A DNA stretch of 64,000 nt from Panaeolus papilionaceus (GCA_015501605.1 JADNRZ010000010.1:1-64000), one strand, 5' to 3'; counted from the stretch's first letter, positions 1-11,932 are shown. Notes: generated by a model not told the origin, from the letters alone. A program made the numbers and translations.

Positions 1-530
1 TACCCCTACCCGCTCCGCTCATCTAGTAACGCTTTATTACATTTATACTATATCTAATGAACTAATTATATTACCTTCCTTACCTAGAATGTAGGAAATC
101 CATGGCGATCCACGGATCACACTCAGTCATTAAGTTGTAGCTAGTCTGCGGATCAACAAAGTCGCTACATTGTAACTTCCCTACCTGGAGTGTGTAGGTT
201 GAGCATGCTGTGATGTGTTAGGCAGTATGTAGCACAGGTCACTTAACTTAAGCTCATCACCCGTTAGGATATCCAATTTCGAGATGAAACTACCTTTTCA
301 GAGTCCCGAGTCCAACGTGACAATTGCTTCACCATTGTCAGGGTCGCCGCGTTACTTGGTATTGAGGTCAAGGTTCTTTCGCTGACAGATGACAGTAATC
401 AACTGTGACCAGGAATTATATTTCGACTAATAATATATTATATACCCACCCAACCTAAAGCTCAACACCCAACACCTCCAGACACCACTATGCCACTTAA
501 ACTCGCCCTCGCGTTGTCATTGAGCGTGAG
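1..530 (-). repeat. 5' flank of a duplicated GTPase unit, gene itself left of window
   Basis: Positions about 197-410 resemble the sequence upstream of GTP5 (about 43890-44060) and of GTP7 (about 58507-58710): the same order of phrases around 'CACCCGTTAGG', 'CAGAGTCCCG', 'CCAACGTGA' and 'GTCAGGGTCG' is found in all three. In GTP5 and GTP7 this segment lies 5' of a minus-strand GTPase gene, so the gene belonging to this copy would lie to the left of base 1. Positions 430-530 also resemble 58720-58810 and 24288-24350. No gene is visible in the stretch itself. Confidence 0.6.
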
Positions 531-2505
531 CATTTCACAGATAAATTCAAACTCTTGTTCTGTGCTTTTTGGATGCCCTGTCTATGAAGGTCTAACCCCA
601 TGGTGTTTTGCTAGGGATGGATGTGAATTCAAATTCCAATGCGGAAGGTATGGGTTGGGCGTCTGTTTGCGCATGCCATGGTATTTGGATTGCTCTTCGT
701 ACATAAATGAGGATGATGAGACACGAATGTGAGCTTGGGGTCGGACGAGGGTGGATGGAAAGTACGTATCTGCTTTGGGACGATGTATTGGGGTCCATGA
801 TAATGGTTGGGTGACAGTGCAAGGTCAGACGATATCGATTCACAGCATCGACATTGCAGGTGCGCAATCACAAAACAACAAACGGGGTTTGCCGACTTAT
901 GAGCCAAACAAACAAAAAAACCGACTTCATTGGCAGCGTTTCTTTTGTGATCACCATCAACATTGGACTCGTTGAGAGTTGTATTGACCTGCTCCCTTGC
1001 TCACTAGCATTGCTATCACCTACAATGTCTCTATATCCAGTCTCATCAGCCCTCATGGCACGAAAATATTTTCATGCTCAAATGTATGTATTGTCATCAC
1101 CGTCACGCAGCTACGTGTTCTCTCCTTGAGTTGGGCGTGCTCGTCCTTTCCCTCTAGTATTGTTCGTTTATTCCCCTTAAAACTCTCGACTCCCACTTGC
1201 TGATGCACCCAGAATGTCATCACACAGACGCGTCCCTGCCTGCTACACTGCTCCCCAGTTCATTGAAAGACCAGCTTCCGACCTGGTAGCACATTGATCT
1301 GTGGTTGTCATCATTGAAGGAAAATCACAGAATGTAATGAGCCCTGTGGTACGTTCATCTTTTGTCCATTTTCTTTGTACATTCAATAATGTTGCCTTGT
1401 ACTTGAAGGAAACTTGCAGGGCATGGCAAGAAAATGTCGTTAAAATCCTATTCTTACCTGCCTTCTCCCCTTGCTCACTTTGTCTCATGTCTTGTTCCTC
1501 CTGAGTTCCCCCCTGGTCAAACTCGCTTTCTTCTTTGTCTCGCCTTGTCGCCGCGCTTTCTGCACCCACCAGTTTGTTTGTTTCGCGCTCGGCTGGTTTC
1601 CTCAGTAAGACAGTGGCGCAATTTCATCCTCCTTTGGATATGCCCGGGGTTCTTCCTGTATCGAGTTCTGCGATGGGTTGTGCTCATCCCTTGTGCACCC
1701 CTTAAGCATGTACGTGCAGATTTGTCTCTTGTCTTGTTCATTCACTGACACCACGTCCATACACTATCTTCCAAGGTGTCCCTCTAATTGATCTCTTGAC
1801 CCAGAAGACACGTGTACCTAAGGCTATTACCATCATCATTCTCCCTCATTCAACATTGCGCCCAGTTCGCGCGCCCTGGGACTCCCCTCCTGGTATCAAC
1901 GTTGCTGCTGGTTTGCGGTCCTCACCCTCCCATGCTTCTCGTCCATCTCATCTTAGGCTGGAGTCGAGGTTGCGTTTCGTTGTGCATCAGTCTCCAAGTG
2001 CTCTATGTCGTCCTCATTCCATCGCAGCTCCTCCCGCATTCCCGCCCAAGTTCATTTTCAGTTCATTCATCTGTTCTACTCCCTGTATTGTTATCCTCTC
2101 ATGTCCCGCATACCGCACACCAATTCACCTATTGTTCTCACTTGCTCCACAATAAAGCGCCTTCACACTTGATCTTATCGTTGCTTGCCTATTTCCCTTT
2201 TTTTCCCCTCTGTTCCCCATCTGCTCTCTCTGCTCTTGCTCTCTGTGCATATACCCACCTCAATGTCCGTTCTCGGTTTATGTTTCTGCCTTTTGCCAAC
2301 GTATTTCTCCTGATACCCGCATACCAGTGTTGTAATTTATCAATTTCTTCATCATCTTTCGTTTATCCTCGGGTTCAGTATTGTCTGCAACACCAGACTG
2401 ATGTCGTTAACTCTAGTGCTCATCTATCCGGCCTGATTTCCCTCCCTTTCGGGGGGGACGAAGTGGACACAGCTGGGAGTAAGAATGCGGAGGTGGTGAT
2501 GGTAA
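530..2505 (+). repeat. Family 1 dispersed pyrimidine-rich repeat, copy R1
   Basis: The repeat proper begins near 895 with a CCAAACAAACAAA motif and the nearby 'CATCACCATCAAC' block. Both recur near 9897, 45278, 46876 and 53588 on the plus strand, and inverted near 29800 and 35800. Downstream it is strongly C/T-rich and carries the hallmark 'CATATACCCACCTCAATG' at about 2246-2265. The open frames here (for example 1812-2525) have the composition of translated C/T-rich DNA and recur in unrelated frames in the other copies, so no gene is called. Positions 530-895 hold nothing I can identify. Confidence 0.6.
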
Positions 2506-2507
2506 CT

Positions 2508-2592
2508 TTACAGCCATTTGCATAATTGTTGGCGGTCGCGTGAATGTGGCAATCAAAGAATAAATAAGACAAAATATGACCCTATGCTAGGG
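2508..2592 (+). repeat. Left arm of an inverted repeat (partner 5350-5434)
   Basis: This segment, with the landmarks TTTGCATAATTGTTGGCGGT and AAATATGACCCTATGCT, is matched in reverse complement at about 5350-5434 with only a few differences. The pair encloses the acidic/SAM-like gene and the Tc1/mariner transposase. The two may be termini of one composite element, or simply two oppositely oriented copies of a short repeat. Confidence 0.6.
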
Positions 2593-2671
2593 GTTACGTT
2601 TGTTGAACGGCTTCCTCACTCCCACACCGTACACACTGTCGCAACAGCACACATTGATTCCCAGTCCCACC

Positions 2672-3636
2672 ATGCCTCGCTCATCCACTGCTCCTAAGAC
2701 TATCAAGGCCACCCCTTTGCGAAAATCTGCATGCCAGGCTGCCAAAGAACCAGTACCAGCAGTTTACCAACACCAGGGTTCTGCTGTTGACAAAGCTTGT
2801 GAGGTGGTTGCTGAGGAGGAAGAGGAGTCAAGCAGTGACGATGAGGTAGTCGATGAAAATGGAGAGGGTGAGGATGAATCTGAAGAGGGTGATCACGATG
2901 CAGGGGAGAAAGAGGTCAATGAGGAGACAGACGACTCAGATGGCTCCGAGGCTGTGGCAGTCCTCGTTGCTACATGCCAGCTGACAACAATGCGCATTTA
3001 CCATTGAGTATGGACCTTATTGAGAAATGGGCCACGGCGATGGTGCATATGAGATACCTTTCAGCTTTTACTGAGCTCATGCATTTTTGTACATCTTTAG
3101 TTGCATAGCACAAATGGTGAACCCTCGGCGACTATCAACCATCCCCCAGTATCCATGAATTTGATCCTGTCTCTCGTCATACTATTGCATCCAAGTCAAA
3201 GCTTCTGGAGGCACGGATCAAGGCAATGGAGAAGGAGAAGGGTAATCCAACAGCACCACTTGCCACGCCTCAACCTGTCATAAACGTTGTTTTACCAAGC
3301 AATCTCTATGGTCTTGGTACTTCTCAGGATGTGAATGGACCTGCTCCTGCTACTATCCCTGCTGCAACTCCGAGTGGGTTGATTCCATCTGGGTATCAAG
3401 AGGGTCCCGATCTCGACATTACGACCTTCTGTGCGATCTATAACCTTCCACCTACAATTCTTGAGAAGTTTCATTGTGGTGCGATCACTGGCACTCATGC
3501 TTTCGCTGACCTTACTGCTGCCAAGCTTGGTGCTCAGCCCATGGATTTCAAGATCGGCGAGGTCATTGACCTCAAGCGCGCTATCAAGGCCTGGGCAAAC
3601 CATCAAGGGAGCTCATTGAACTCAGGCTTTTTCTAG
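2672..3636 (+). CDS. Hypothetical protein with acidic N-terminal part and SAM-like C-terminal part
   Basis: I do not recognise a named family. The first part (ATG at 2672 after a CACC context; an ATG at 2600 is in the same frame) encodes a basic stretch followed by a run rich in Glu, Asp and Ser up to about 3000. The last part, frame ending at TAG 3634-3636, encodes a Pro/Ala-rich linker and a compact predicted helical block (DLDITTFCAIYNLPPTILEK through IGEVIDLKRAIKAWA). That block resembles the small SAM-like domains seen in many basidiomycete transposon-associated hypothetical proteins. At least one intron is needed between about 2960 and 3140 because the two parts are in different frames; the acceptor could not be fixed, so the model is approximate. 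It lies between the inverted-repeat arms at 2508 and 5434 and just left of the Tc1/mariner gene, which suggests a transposon or repeat origin. Confidence 0.4.
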
Positions 3637-3849
3637 ATAACGACCTCATCCGCTCTGCTCTGCACTTGGTATCGCAATTTTGTTTGTTTCTGCTTTCACT
3701 CTTTGCTTTTGTCTACGTCAAGTTGTCGCTCTTCACTGCTTTGCTTCTGGCTCTCGCTGCATCCATCCTGATGTCTCTTCGCTTGCTCTCTAATCACAAG
3801 GACTGTATTTGTGTTCATGTAATCATTCAAATGTATTTCTAGTCTTGTA

Positions 3850-4897
3850 CTAAAAGTAACCTGCATGTATAAAGTAACCAATTGCATCGTCGCCACTGAC
3901 CACCTTCATTATTTCCATGAGTTCAAACATCATCCCATCACCTTCATGTGACAACAAGAGACGATGGCGGCGGATAAACGCCTTTACCTTTGAGAATGCC
4001 TCCTCAATTGGATTTAGGTCCGGTGAGTAGGGAGGAAGAAACTCGACACGAACACCTGTACAAATTGTATTCACTGAATGAGAAGCTCAATTTCTCAAGA
4101 ATTATACATACCAAATTGTTCTGCCAGTTCCAGTATTCCTTCTCCGTGGTGAATTTTTGCATTGTCCATTACGAGAACGCTCAGAACTCCTGGAAATGGA
4201 GAGCATAGAGGCATCTAGATATCCAGTAAGCATGAATCAATGCAAAAAATGTCCCTCCTACTCACAACACTATGCTCGAGAAACCCAAGGTACAGCTGAT
4301 GTGTCATTGAACCTTCAACGACAGTGGATGTTACCATTCCATCAATGGTTAGCAATCCAGTAGCTGAAAAGCGTCGTCCCCGGACAAATACCCCCTTCAT
4401 CGGTGCTTGACAACCCTGGTGAGAGCGCCCATATGTACGAAACGAGGTTCGTTCATCCTTGGAAACCTCATCTAGAAATCCGAGTTGCTCTGGAAAGTAC
4501 TGAGCCATTCTGCCTGTGAAGTCTGCTCTCAAATCGGCATTCCTCTCGCTTGCTATTTTCTTGATCTTCTTGCGGGAAATGCCAGCGCGAACGAGTTCTC
4601 GTTGAATGGTTGAAAGATGGGCTGCAATAAATCTATTGGTCTCGAGAAGGTAGCCAAGTTCGTCCAGGAACCAGTCAGGACGGTGTTTGATGAGACATTT
4701 CAGGTGATCTACGTCTGAAAAATGGAGCATACGTGGGCGACCACGAACACCATTAGTCACCCTAATGACATCTCCAGTTGAGTTCCAGAGAGCATAGATA
4801 CGGTCAAAGGTGCATGAGGAAAGACTGAGGTAGTCAAGAATTACAGCTTTTGAGAGAATATTGTCCGCATATAGGCGGACTGTTGAAGTGGATATCC
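3850..4897 (-). CDS. Tc1/mariner-type (DD34E, DDE_3) transposase, 5' end uncertain
   Basis: A cut-and-paste transposase of the IS630/Tc1/mariner type. Three exons read on the minus strand: 4897-4266, 4214-4112 and 4055-3850, with GT-AG introns of 51 and 56 bases; the total is in frame. The N-terminal part has an HTH-like region ending in GRPRML. The catalytic triad is visible: D in LGFLDEVSKDE, D in VLVMDNAKIHH and E in SPDLNPIEEAF. There are 34 residues between the second D and the E, so DD34E. The 5' end is unclear because exon 1 begins at a splice acceptor (TTCTACAG) and no upstream ATG exon is obvious. The segment in front (4909-5062) contains duplicated blocks that may have destroyed it. 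No internal stop was seen. Clear terminal inverted repeats were not found, so mobility is doubtful. Confidence 0.8.
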
Positions 4898-4904
4898 CTG
4901 TAGA

Positions 4905-5065
4905 ATAAGACAAGTATACTCAGTCATAGGTATAACGAACTATATTGCAGAATATAGTACCTGTAGAATAAGACAAGTATCCTACAGATACGTTAATAAA
5001 TGTCTTGTGGGAAACGGTTAAAAGAAAGTGGCTCACCTCAGTCGTAGGTATAACGAACTGAGGTG
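4905..5065 (-). repeat. Locally duplicated blocks in front of the transposase
   Basis: On the plus strand the block CTGTAGAATAAGACAAGTAT occurs at about 4909 and again at about 4961. The block CTCAGTCRTAGGTATAACG occurs at about 4920 and about 5038. The second lies in a hairpin whose arms are CCTCAGT and ACTGAGG. The arrangement looks like a tandem duplication that includes the 3' splice acceptor of the first recognisable transposase exon. Confidence 0.5.
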
Positions 5066-5349
5066 TCCGAACGAAGGTGCACGGTTAATATACAATCTAT
5101 ACGACAAAGACCTTTTGTATTATTACAATTGTCCGTCCATAAGAGAAAAAGAGATAGAAAGATAAAGTGGACCAGAGACATCCCGTCTCTGATCCGTTGA
5201 TCCGTTGGTGTCCCTAACATCACTTCTCAACACGGATGGCAGCCAGCTTGACATCCCTGGATATCTTCCTGAAAGGCATTGAGCTCAGATCTAAGAGTTG
5301 AAGCCACAGGATAGCGACAGAATGGGAGATACGAGCGTAAAACAGGTCT

Positions 5350-5434
5350 AACCCCAGCATAGGGTCATATTTTGTCTTGTTTACCATCTGACTTCCAAAT
5401 TCGCGCGACCGCCAACAATTATGCAAACAGCTGT
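5350..5434 (-). repeat. Right arm of the inverted repeat (partner 2508-2592)
   Basis: Reverse complement of the 2508-2592 segment, including AGCATAGGGTCATATTTTGT and CCGCCAACAATTATGCAAA. Beyond the arms the similarity fades within about 20-30 bases. Positions 5066-5349 between this arm and the transposase hold nothing I can identify. Confidence 0.6.
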
Positions 5435-5639
5435 AACGTCCTCGTACGTATCCAACGATTTTTCCCTTGCCATCTATATCCACTTCCTCAACTCTTTCCC
5501 ACCAATGGACCTCCAAATCTATACAGATATGTACATTTTTGACTACAACAACGCATCGCGGGCCCCAGTTTACCATATGTGAAACTTTTAACCCCAAGCC
5601 ATCCTTCTTGAATTTGCTGACAGATGTGGCTCATCTGTG

Positions 5640-6490
5640 GCATGATTTTGCTGGGCGGTTCTTCTATTGAGAGGTGGCTATAGGAAGTCAAGAGAAGCTC
5701 TCGTTCTTGAATGTCCTTTTGCGGCGCTTCCTCTTTCTCAGCTTTCTCCTTCCTGCGCACCTTCTGCCATCGGCCTGTCATTGTACCTGTATCCCTGTCT
5801 CGTCCTATCTCACGTTCTCATCTTGTCTTTCCTCTCGCCTCCCTGCTCGTTGCACACCATCCTGATTTTCTCATGTCCCTAGTCCCATATTCTGCCTGAG
5901 CTTGATGGGATCAATCGATGTTTGCGCTCCTCCCACACCCTCTTCCAAATCCGTTTTCCACTTGTTCCTTCTCATAGCGTTTTCGTCCTGGACCCATCTC
6001 GCCCATTTCGCATGTAGGCCATATTCTTGCGCAGTGTTTTTGTTGTCAACGAGTCTTCACCTGAATTATATTCCGCCCTTCACTATACCGCAGCTCTGTT
6101 GTTATACCTCCGCTCCGTGTCCCTTCTCTCCGGTCTTGTTGTCAACCTCAGGACTCAGCACCTCGTACGCCTATCCCCCAGGTATGACCTGGCTCTCTTT
6201 GCCACGCACATATACTCAACTCAAAGACCTGCCCTGATTTGTGATCTTCATTCACGTTTCCCCAATCTCACTATCCGTTTCTCTCTCGCCTCGCATACGA
6301 GTATGGTTCCAACTCATAGCCAGCAACGCCGTCCTACACAAGTCTGCTTTAGCCCCTACCTCTCTTCAGCTCCAATTTTCGATTAAATGCATCTTCTCGC
6401 TGCAATATGATTCCTGCCTGGTCTTCCTCAATGCGATGCAAGCTATGATGCGGACCTTAATTGGCCCTTCATTTCCTCAATGCTAGATTT
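5640..6490 (+). repeat. Family 1 dispersed pyrimidine-rich repeat, copy R2 (partial)
   Basis: A C/T-rich block without the AAACAAACAAA start but with the family hallmark (CGCACATATACTCAACTCAA near 6207, followed by a 'GATTTGTGATCTTCATT' phrase that recurs near 52300). The many overlapping open frames are low-complexity Ser/Leu/Pro translations and are not called as genes. Confidence 0.5.
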
Positions 6491-7630
6491 CTGAGAGCCT
6501 GGTCTGGGAATATATTTGTTACTCATTCGATAAATATGTTTGATTTTTGGTTTGTGAAGTTCGATTTATGTTTAAGTTATATGTATTGATACTGTTTGGG
6601 AGCGTCATTTTATGATATCAAACTCGAGACTTTTTTTAGGTTTCTTTTAACTCTAGGATTTGCAGAGAGCGAGAGGGAGTGCATGAGTGAGAGCTTCTAC
6701 GCAAGGCAAAAAATAAGGAATAATATGGGAGGGAATGGAATATCGAGGAAGAGAAGGATGAGAGCGATGTACAAATCGATTTCGAGTCACGTCCCAAAAA
6801 AGCGGATCTCGGCGAGTACAGATAAGATTCTCTCAATGCGCAACACAAGAACACCTCACAACCATGGTGTAAGGTAGGTAAGTAAGGGAAAAAAGTAGGT
6901 AAATGTGTCGGGGACCTGGTGTTTCGCTGCACATGTTTATCGGCTCGTCTTCCGTCTTTGTACTAGTGTTTTCAAAATTCAATTCACTCTGTCTACTGTT
7001 CGCTGTCATCCCGTGTACTAACTACAAAGTGTGTGCAGAGTTAATGGTGGACCCACAAGATAACAGCCAGTAGTCACATTGTATGTCCCATAACACGATT
7101 TATGTCAATCCACATCGTTATACCGCCTGAGGTGGAATCGAGTATGGGCGGTTAATGCGAAGTCTATTGGTAGGATGTGCCTCTATGTGCGCTTGTCTGG
7201 CCCACCCGATACTAGAATTAGAGTCCTTCAACACCTCAGACCAAGTGCTCTGCACCCGTACTCGGGGTTCATACCAGATAACCTTGGATGTTATCATATG
7301 ACTCTTCAGATCATGCCTGCCGAACGATAGGAAAGGGATACAAAGACTTAATACAACGATGAGAGATTTTAAACTGATAGCCTACTCGTATATGGGACTA
7401 CTATCGCAGAAATGCTGAAACCTCGCAAACCAGTGCGATATCATCATGTGCCCAGAAGAACAACAGATGGAGGTGATGCAGAAAGACAGAATGAGCAGGG
7501 GGGGGGAACGAAACCGACACAGTTCAAGGCAAGAGATGGGAGATTTGATAACGCGATGGACTGGAGGGAACAGATGTGAGCAAATAGAATAGCAAATCTT
7601 CGGGATAGAGCATAACTCATACATACCTGT
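6490..7630. other. No gene recognised; 3' flank of GTP1 at its right end
   Basis: Positions 6490-7330 show A/G-rich and mixed sequence with no coding signal that I trust. From about 7380 the sequence resembles the 3' flank of GTP7 (about 55855-56090), including the shared phrase AAACCTCGCAAACCAGTGCG. It therefore belongs to the duplicated GTPase unit. Confidence 0.5.
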
Positions 7631-7632
7631 GA

Positions 7633-9069
7633 TCACTCCCCGCGCTTGAACCATTTGGGGCGATGTGCCTTGGAATGATCAACGACCTGATGAAATAGCC
7701 CTTTGAGATCAAGCTTCCTTGATGGTCGATGATGAACGAGATTGGGGGAGGCAGCTTCCTTTGTAATAGTGGTCTCGCGCTCGGAGCTGGAGACAGGGAG
7801 TTTGAGCTCGGGGTCGGAGCCAGCTCCACTATGGATATCTGGTTCCTCAGCCCATTGTCGAAAGATATCCCGCATTTGGTTGTCGATTGGCGTGATGTTG
7901 GCTGCGATCGTCTTGCATAGAGCCTGTGCAGCTTCCAAAAAATCAGCAGGTGGTTCTCCAAATTTGACCAATTGGGAAATGAATTTCGCCAACGTCTCGT
8001 TGTTTTCCTTCTGGTCTCGCTCCAGGATTTCTTTGAGGTTTTTGTTGGTCTGTGCATCAGAATGAGCCAGTTCCGACTCAATGATGATTTTCTTCTGAAG
8101 AGCGCCTTCGATGCGCTCATGCAAGTCGCAATAGAGATGTGTGGAGCTGTTTATTGACCTACTGAATGGTTTATTGAGGTCCCAAACAGCACTATCCATC
8201 ACTTGAAGGGCTGAAGTCCAGGTACCCATAAAACGCTTCAAGTCAGGTTCGCTCCGAAAAAACCCCTAGGCCAGAGTGAGCCATGCTTCGAGGACAACAC
8301 AGGACATTGGGCTACTTACCTTGAAAACCTCGGCTTTTAATTGTTCAGAGGTCTTTTCCGCTCGACTGCGCGTTCGTTCACTGTGAAGGGTATCCCACAT
8401 TGTTGTGGTAACAGTCACCGAAAATGTCTTCCCACCCAACGATTCTTCTATCATTTTGATTGTCCTTCGCCTACTTCCTGGCAGGCGAGTTACTGTGATG
8501 GGAGTGAGAAATAATATTGTGAAACTCATCGCAGAACTAGAGCGAAGTCAATTGGATATTCTTCCCTAAGAATCGTGACATCAAAGGGAACAGCTTACCA
8601 ATTCTTTTCCAGCCAATCTCTGAGCATATCCACGACCTCGATCTCTGATATCTTGCTATCGGAAAATCCTGGTGTGTCAACCAGATAAATTCCCCTGGCA
8701 GTGCTTTGCCGTGAAATGTTGACAAGCTTGTAAGCAGTTACATGCTGCGTAAACCCAGCGAGCTGATTGCTTGAAATAGCGAGGTTCTGTGAGTCTCCCG
8801 CAAGCGCCTCAATAAACTTGACGAGCCAAAGACATATTCAGTCCAAGGTGAATTGGATGCTAACGTGGTACACAGCGTTTTACTTACTGTACTCTTCCCG
8901 GCACCAGTCGGCCCCATGATGCTAAATAGTTTTATTCATTAGGAAAACGAAAAGACCATGACCAACATCACGCATACATATATACGACTGGGTCACCGGG
9001 TATTTTGGTTACGGGTTCAACGGATATATGGCCCGTAACTATCAAGTTGTCAAGTTTAAGATACTCCAT
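7633..9069 (-). CDS. GTP1: P-loop GTPase-like protein, subfamily I (intact)
   Basis: Predicted guanine-nucleotide-binding protein of the AIG1/IAN-like TRAFAC kind; cellular role unknown. Five exons on the minus strand: 9069-8978, 8921-8888, 8816-8599, 8536-8320 and 8265-7633, total 1,194 bases, 397 residues. G1 P-loop GPTGAGKST is at residues 34-42, entirely on the 34-base exon 2. G3 DTPGFSD starts at residue 89. The G4 position reads TTMWD (about 159-163), where classical GTPases have N/TKxD. From about residue 230 a charged, predicted helical/coiled-coil segment follows (HERIEGALQKK, FISQLVKFGEPP), ending KWFKRGE. The start ATG at 9069 aligns with those of GTP2 and GTP7. All donor and acceptor sites are GT-AG. 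Flanks are shared with GTP5 and GTP7, so it is a segmental copy. I see no disabling change. Confidence 0.85.
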
Positions 9070-9780
9070 GACTCGGCTATTGAGGACGAAGTAGGGGATG
9101 GTTTTTAGGAGGAGGTATGCACGCAAAATGGTCAGCGTTGGAGTGGAAAGTAGACCAGCTGCGTGGGTGCGGTACATGAGGCTGCCCACGACGCATCACC
9201 TGTTCAACGGGTCCTCGGCCCAGGCCCGGACATTCAAGCTGAACGACACGAGGCCGTGGGGTGTTCGCAGCTTTAGTGCAGGATGGATGGACACAGGGAA
9301 AACATCAAACTCAGAACGTGAGGGATCCGGGCAGGAATAGCGTGAATGGGGGGTGGGTTCAAGAGCTGACGGTGCTGCTACCTGGTTGCGTTCCTTGTTA
9401 CGGACCTCAGCACTGCTCATCTATTCAGTTTGCGAATTCACTTAATGCAAAACAATTCAAACGTGTTCTTTCAAGCAGCAGGTACCCCCTCTGCGTAGAA
9501 ACCACGCTACATACAAACATCGTGAAAACCGGCTTTGGTGTTTGAGCGTATCAATATTCACTGAAGACTTCGTTAGCCGGTCCCCCGATGAGTCTGTGGG
9601 TACTCCGGGGAGCGAGGATAGCCGTCGTCGTTGTAGAACAACTTAGAAGACGTTAGCTCAATTTGAGTCGGCCGCATTGCGTCCGGCATGAGACAGCTAT
9701 CATGATCATGCGGCATCGTTGGTTGCTCACTTATCGATTTATATGAATGCAGGGTCATGAGATGACATGTGAGTGGTTAC
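9070..9780 (-). repeat. 5' flank of GTP1, shared with GTP5 and GTP7
   Basis: The block near 9480-9650 (landmarks GTAGAAACCACGCTACATAC, GTGAAAACCGG, GATGAGTCTGTGGGTACTC) recurs at about 43715-43865 and 58325-58485, always upstream of a minus-strand subfamily I GTPase. About 1 kb of promoter-side sequence was therefore duplicated with the gene. No other gene is visible in this stretch. Confidence 0.65.
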
Positions 9781-9895
9781 AAGACTACTTAGATTGAAAT
9801 GACCATTTCTAGGAGCGAGGCACAGAGGTGTGTACTGAGGGCGTCGATGCCATACACAGCGAACCGATGAGACCTGGAGTTTGCCATCAGAGCCA

Positions 9896-10062
9896 CAAAC
9901 AAACAAACAAGTGTTGAAGATTTCCTTACTTCATCACCGTCAATGTCGACCTTGTCGGCAGTTGCAATAACCTACGCCGTTGCTCACGACCCTCACTATG
10001 AATCATGAATCATGATGCATGATCAATTACGTCTCTGAACTCGGTCTCATTGTCTCTCATGG
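9896..10062 (+). repeat. Family 1 repeat R3, left fragment
   Basis: Begins with the ACAAACAAACAAA motif and runs through 'CATCACCGTCAATGTCGACC' and 'TGTCTCTCATGG'. It stops at 10062 where the 5-kb insertion begins and continues at 15046, as expected from the uninterrupted copies near 1050 and 45450 in which CATGGCACGAA/CATGGCATGAA is continuous. Confidence 0.75.
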
Positions 10063-10559
10063 TACGGCTGACGGGAACCGCATGGTTGGATTTTTTCGCT
10101 TCACGCACTCATGTCATCGGCTCCTGCTCGGAACCCATCAGAACCCTGTTCGTGGAGGTCACACGCCCCTATTTATGACGTTACATTCACTCCTCGACGA
10201 CACTTTACTAGCATAAAGGTTCACAATAAGTGGTTTTTTGAGCTTGTACTCTATATAGTAGATATATATATATAAAATCGAGACTCTCTCAGTGACAGTC
10301 GCACGCCCCTGTTTCAAACCATCCGAATTGATCTGCTCAGCTGCTTAAAGTTGACATGAATGTCTAAATACTGAAGTGGGGCACTGGAGGGAAATAGAGA
10401 CCTGGTTAAAAGGTTCCAGAGAGGCATCACCAATAATTGGTGATGAGTCTCCGAGTCACGTCCACATACGCCACGGTAACAGGATTGCGCTCACGCAGGC
10501 AAACTGTTGGCACGCTGATGTGCGCGCGACGTCTTCAAGTGCGGAAAACTATACACTCG

Positions 10560-11170
10560 ATGACCGGTGTGAGGTCAACCTCACAAGAGGGCGCTTTGAG
10601 GTTGCGAATAGGTGTTTCCGGAGTGTGCTAGGCTTCCGTAGCGATAGAATAAACAGATAACTGAAGCAGACGAGGCTTCCTAAGACTGAGTTGTAAGCTG
10701 TAACTTAAAGGTTCGAAAAGTGGGCATAAAATGAGCTATTGTATTTTTACGAGGCCCCGTAGACTATGTACAAATGTGAGAGGGGGCTAACTACCAACTA
10801 AGGGGGTTCGAAACGAAATAAGGAAGCGCCGAGGCGCACAGGAAAGGGTTTAAAACAAAAGAAATAACTTAAAATGGACGAAAGGAGGGGGTGAAGTGAG
10901 GGGAAACGGGAGTTGGAACAGGAAAAGAGGGTAAATATTGAGGAGATTGATGAATTAAACGGATCTTAGAGTCCGTAGGCGCCATGGGGTGCGCTGTTGC
11001 AAGGTAGATTGGTCAGACTATCCGGTTGGTGTTGTGGCGGCTGATGGTAGTGATAAATGGCAACGCGCATGATGATTTATGCGCGCCTTGAGTCGGGAAA
11101 TAGACCGTGGTGACCGGGATGTGTAAGCGTCGGTGCGTGAAACGCGCGTGCGTGCGTGCGTGATGGTGAA
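10560..11170 (+). repeat. Internal arm with an inverted partner at about 12950-13600
   Basis: Landmarks such as GATGACCGGTGTGAGGTCAAC (10558-10578), GGGGGTTCGAAACGA (about 10802) and GGAAAGGGTTT (about 10842) are found in reverse complement in the same order between about 13600 and 12950. The 5-kb element therefore contains two opposed arms of about 600 bp. A GTGC/GCGTGC microsatellite stretch lies near 11145-11162. No gene is called; short open frames such as 10376-10660 are not supported. Confidence 0.6.
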
Positions 11171-11932
11171 ATGCGAAAATGGTGGTTTACGGGTGCAGGT
11201 GAGCGCGCTGCTCATCAACGCTCACCGCCAAGCGTCGCATCTTATCTTGTTTCGCAGCGCATCAGCTCGACACCCAGCCAACACCTTTTATGCCTCGATC
11301 CCCCTCCTTTTCACTTGGTCTCTTCACTATGCCCGTTCCATGTTTCCTTTCTTCGTTACCTCTCGTTCTCACTTGGTAGTTGGCTCATTTGGTAGACTAT
11401 ATCATTTGTTCAGTGGCTTGCTTTTACAATTGGATTATTTGTACTCCCCAGATTTCGCATCTGAGGTTTGGTTTCGTTTTTTTCCATCTCCTAGTCGTCA
11501 CCACAAGCGTCTGGTTTAGTTTTTCGTCGTATTTCGTCGCCAACTTGTCTCCCAGTCGTTGTACATAGCCACTGTCGTCGGCTTTCATATCCTGTCGCCG
11601 CCACCGCCAGTATTTGTCCCAATCAGTCTCGATCCTCGTTTTTATCGTTCAGAGTCGTCCAGCGTCGCCATCGTCAACGCTCTCTTTAGCCCTATTGGTT
11701 CTAGCTTTCTGTACCACTTAGTTCCGTCCCTCAGCGTCGTTGTCGCCGACCTGAACCTCGTCTCATTGTCTCGGTATTCATCTCCTAATCACAGCTCTCC
11801 GGACCCCACTAAACCACGATCTTGGAACTGAGCGCATCTTCTTCATTTCATTACCTGGCACTATCACCATCACGCCCACACTACGGTTGACGGGAACCGC
11901 ATGGTTGAACTTCCTTCGCTTCGCACATTCCA

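Noticed and set aside
1812..2525. 237-codon open frame, and similar frames at 45472-45987 and 48181-48777
   Set aside because: These are Leu/Ser/Pro-rich translations of C/T-rich repeat DNA. The corresponding positions of other family 1 copies are open in other frames, so there is no sign of protein-level conservation.
4905..5065. Terminal inverted repeat of the Tc1/mariner element
   Set aside because: The duplicated blocks there are in direct orientation, and no partner was found on the other side of the transposase near 3650-3850.
10800..10820. Possible tRNA or SINE B-box (GGTTCGAAACG)
   Set aside because: No A-box at the right distance and no cloverleaf could be folded; the same phrase lies in the inverted arm near 13320 as part of a larger repeat.
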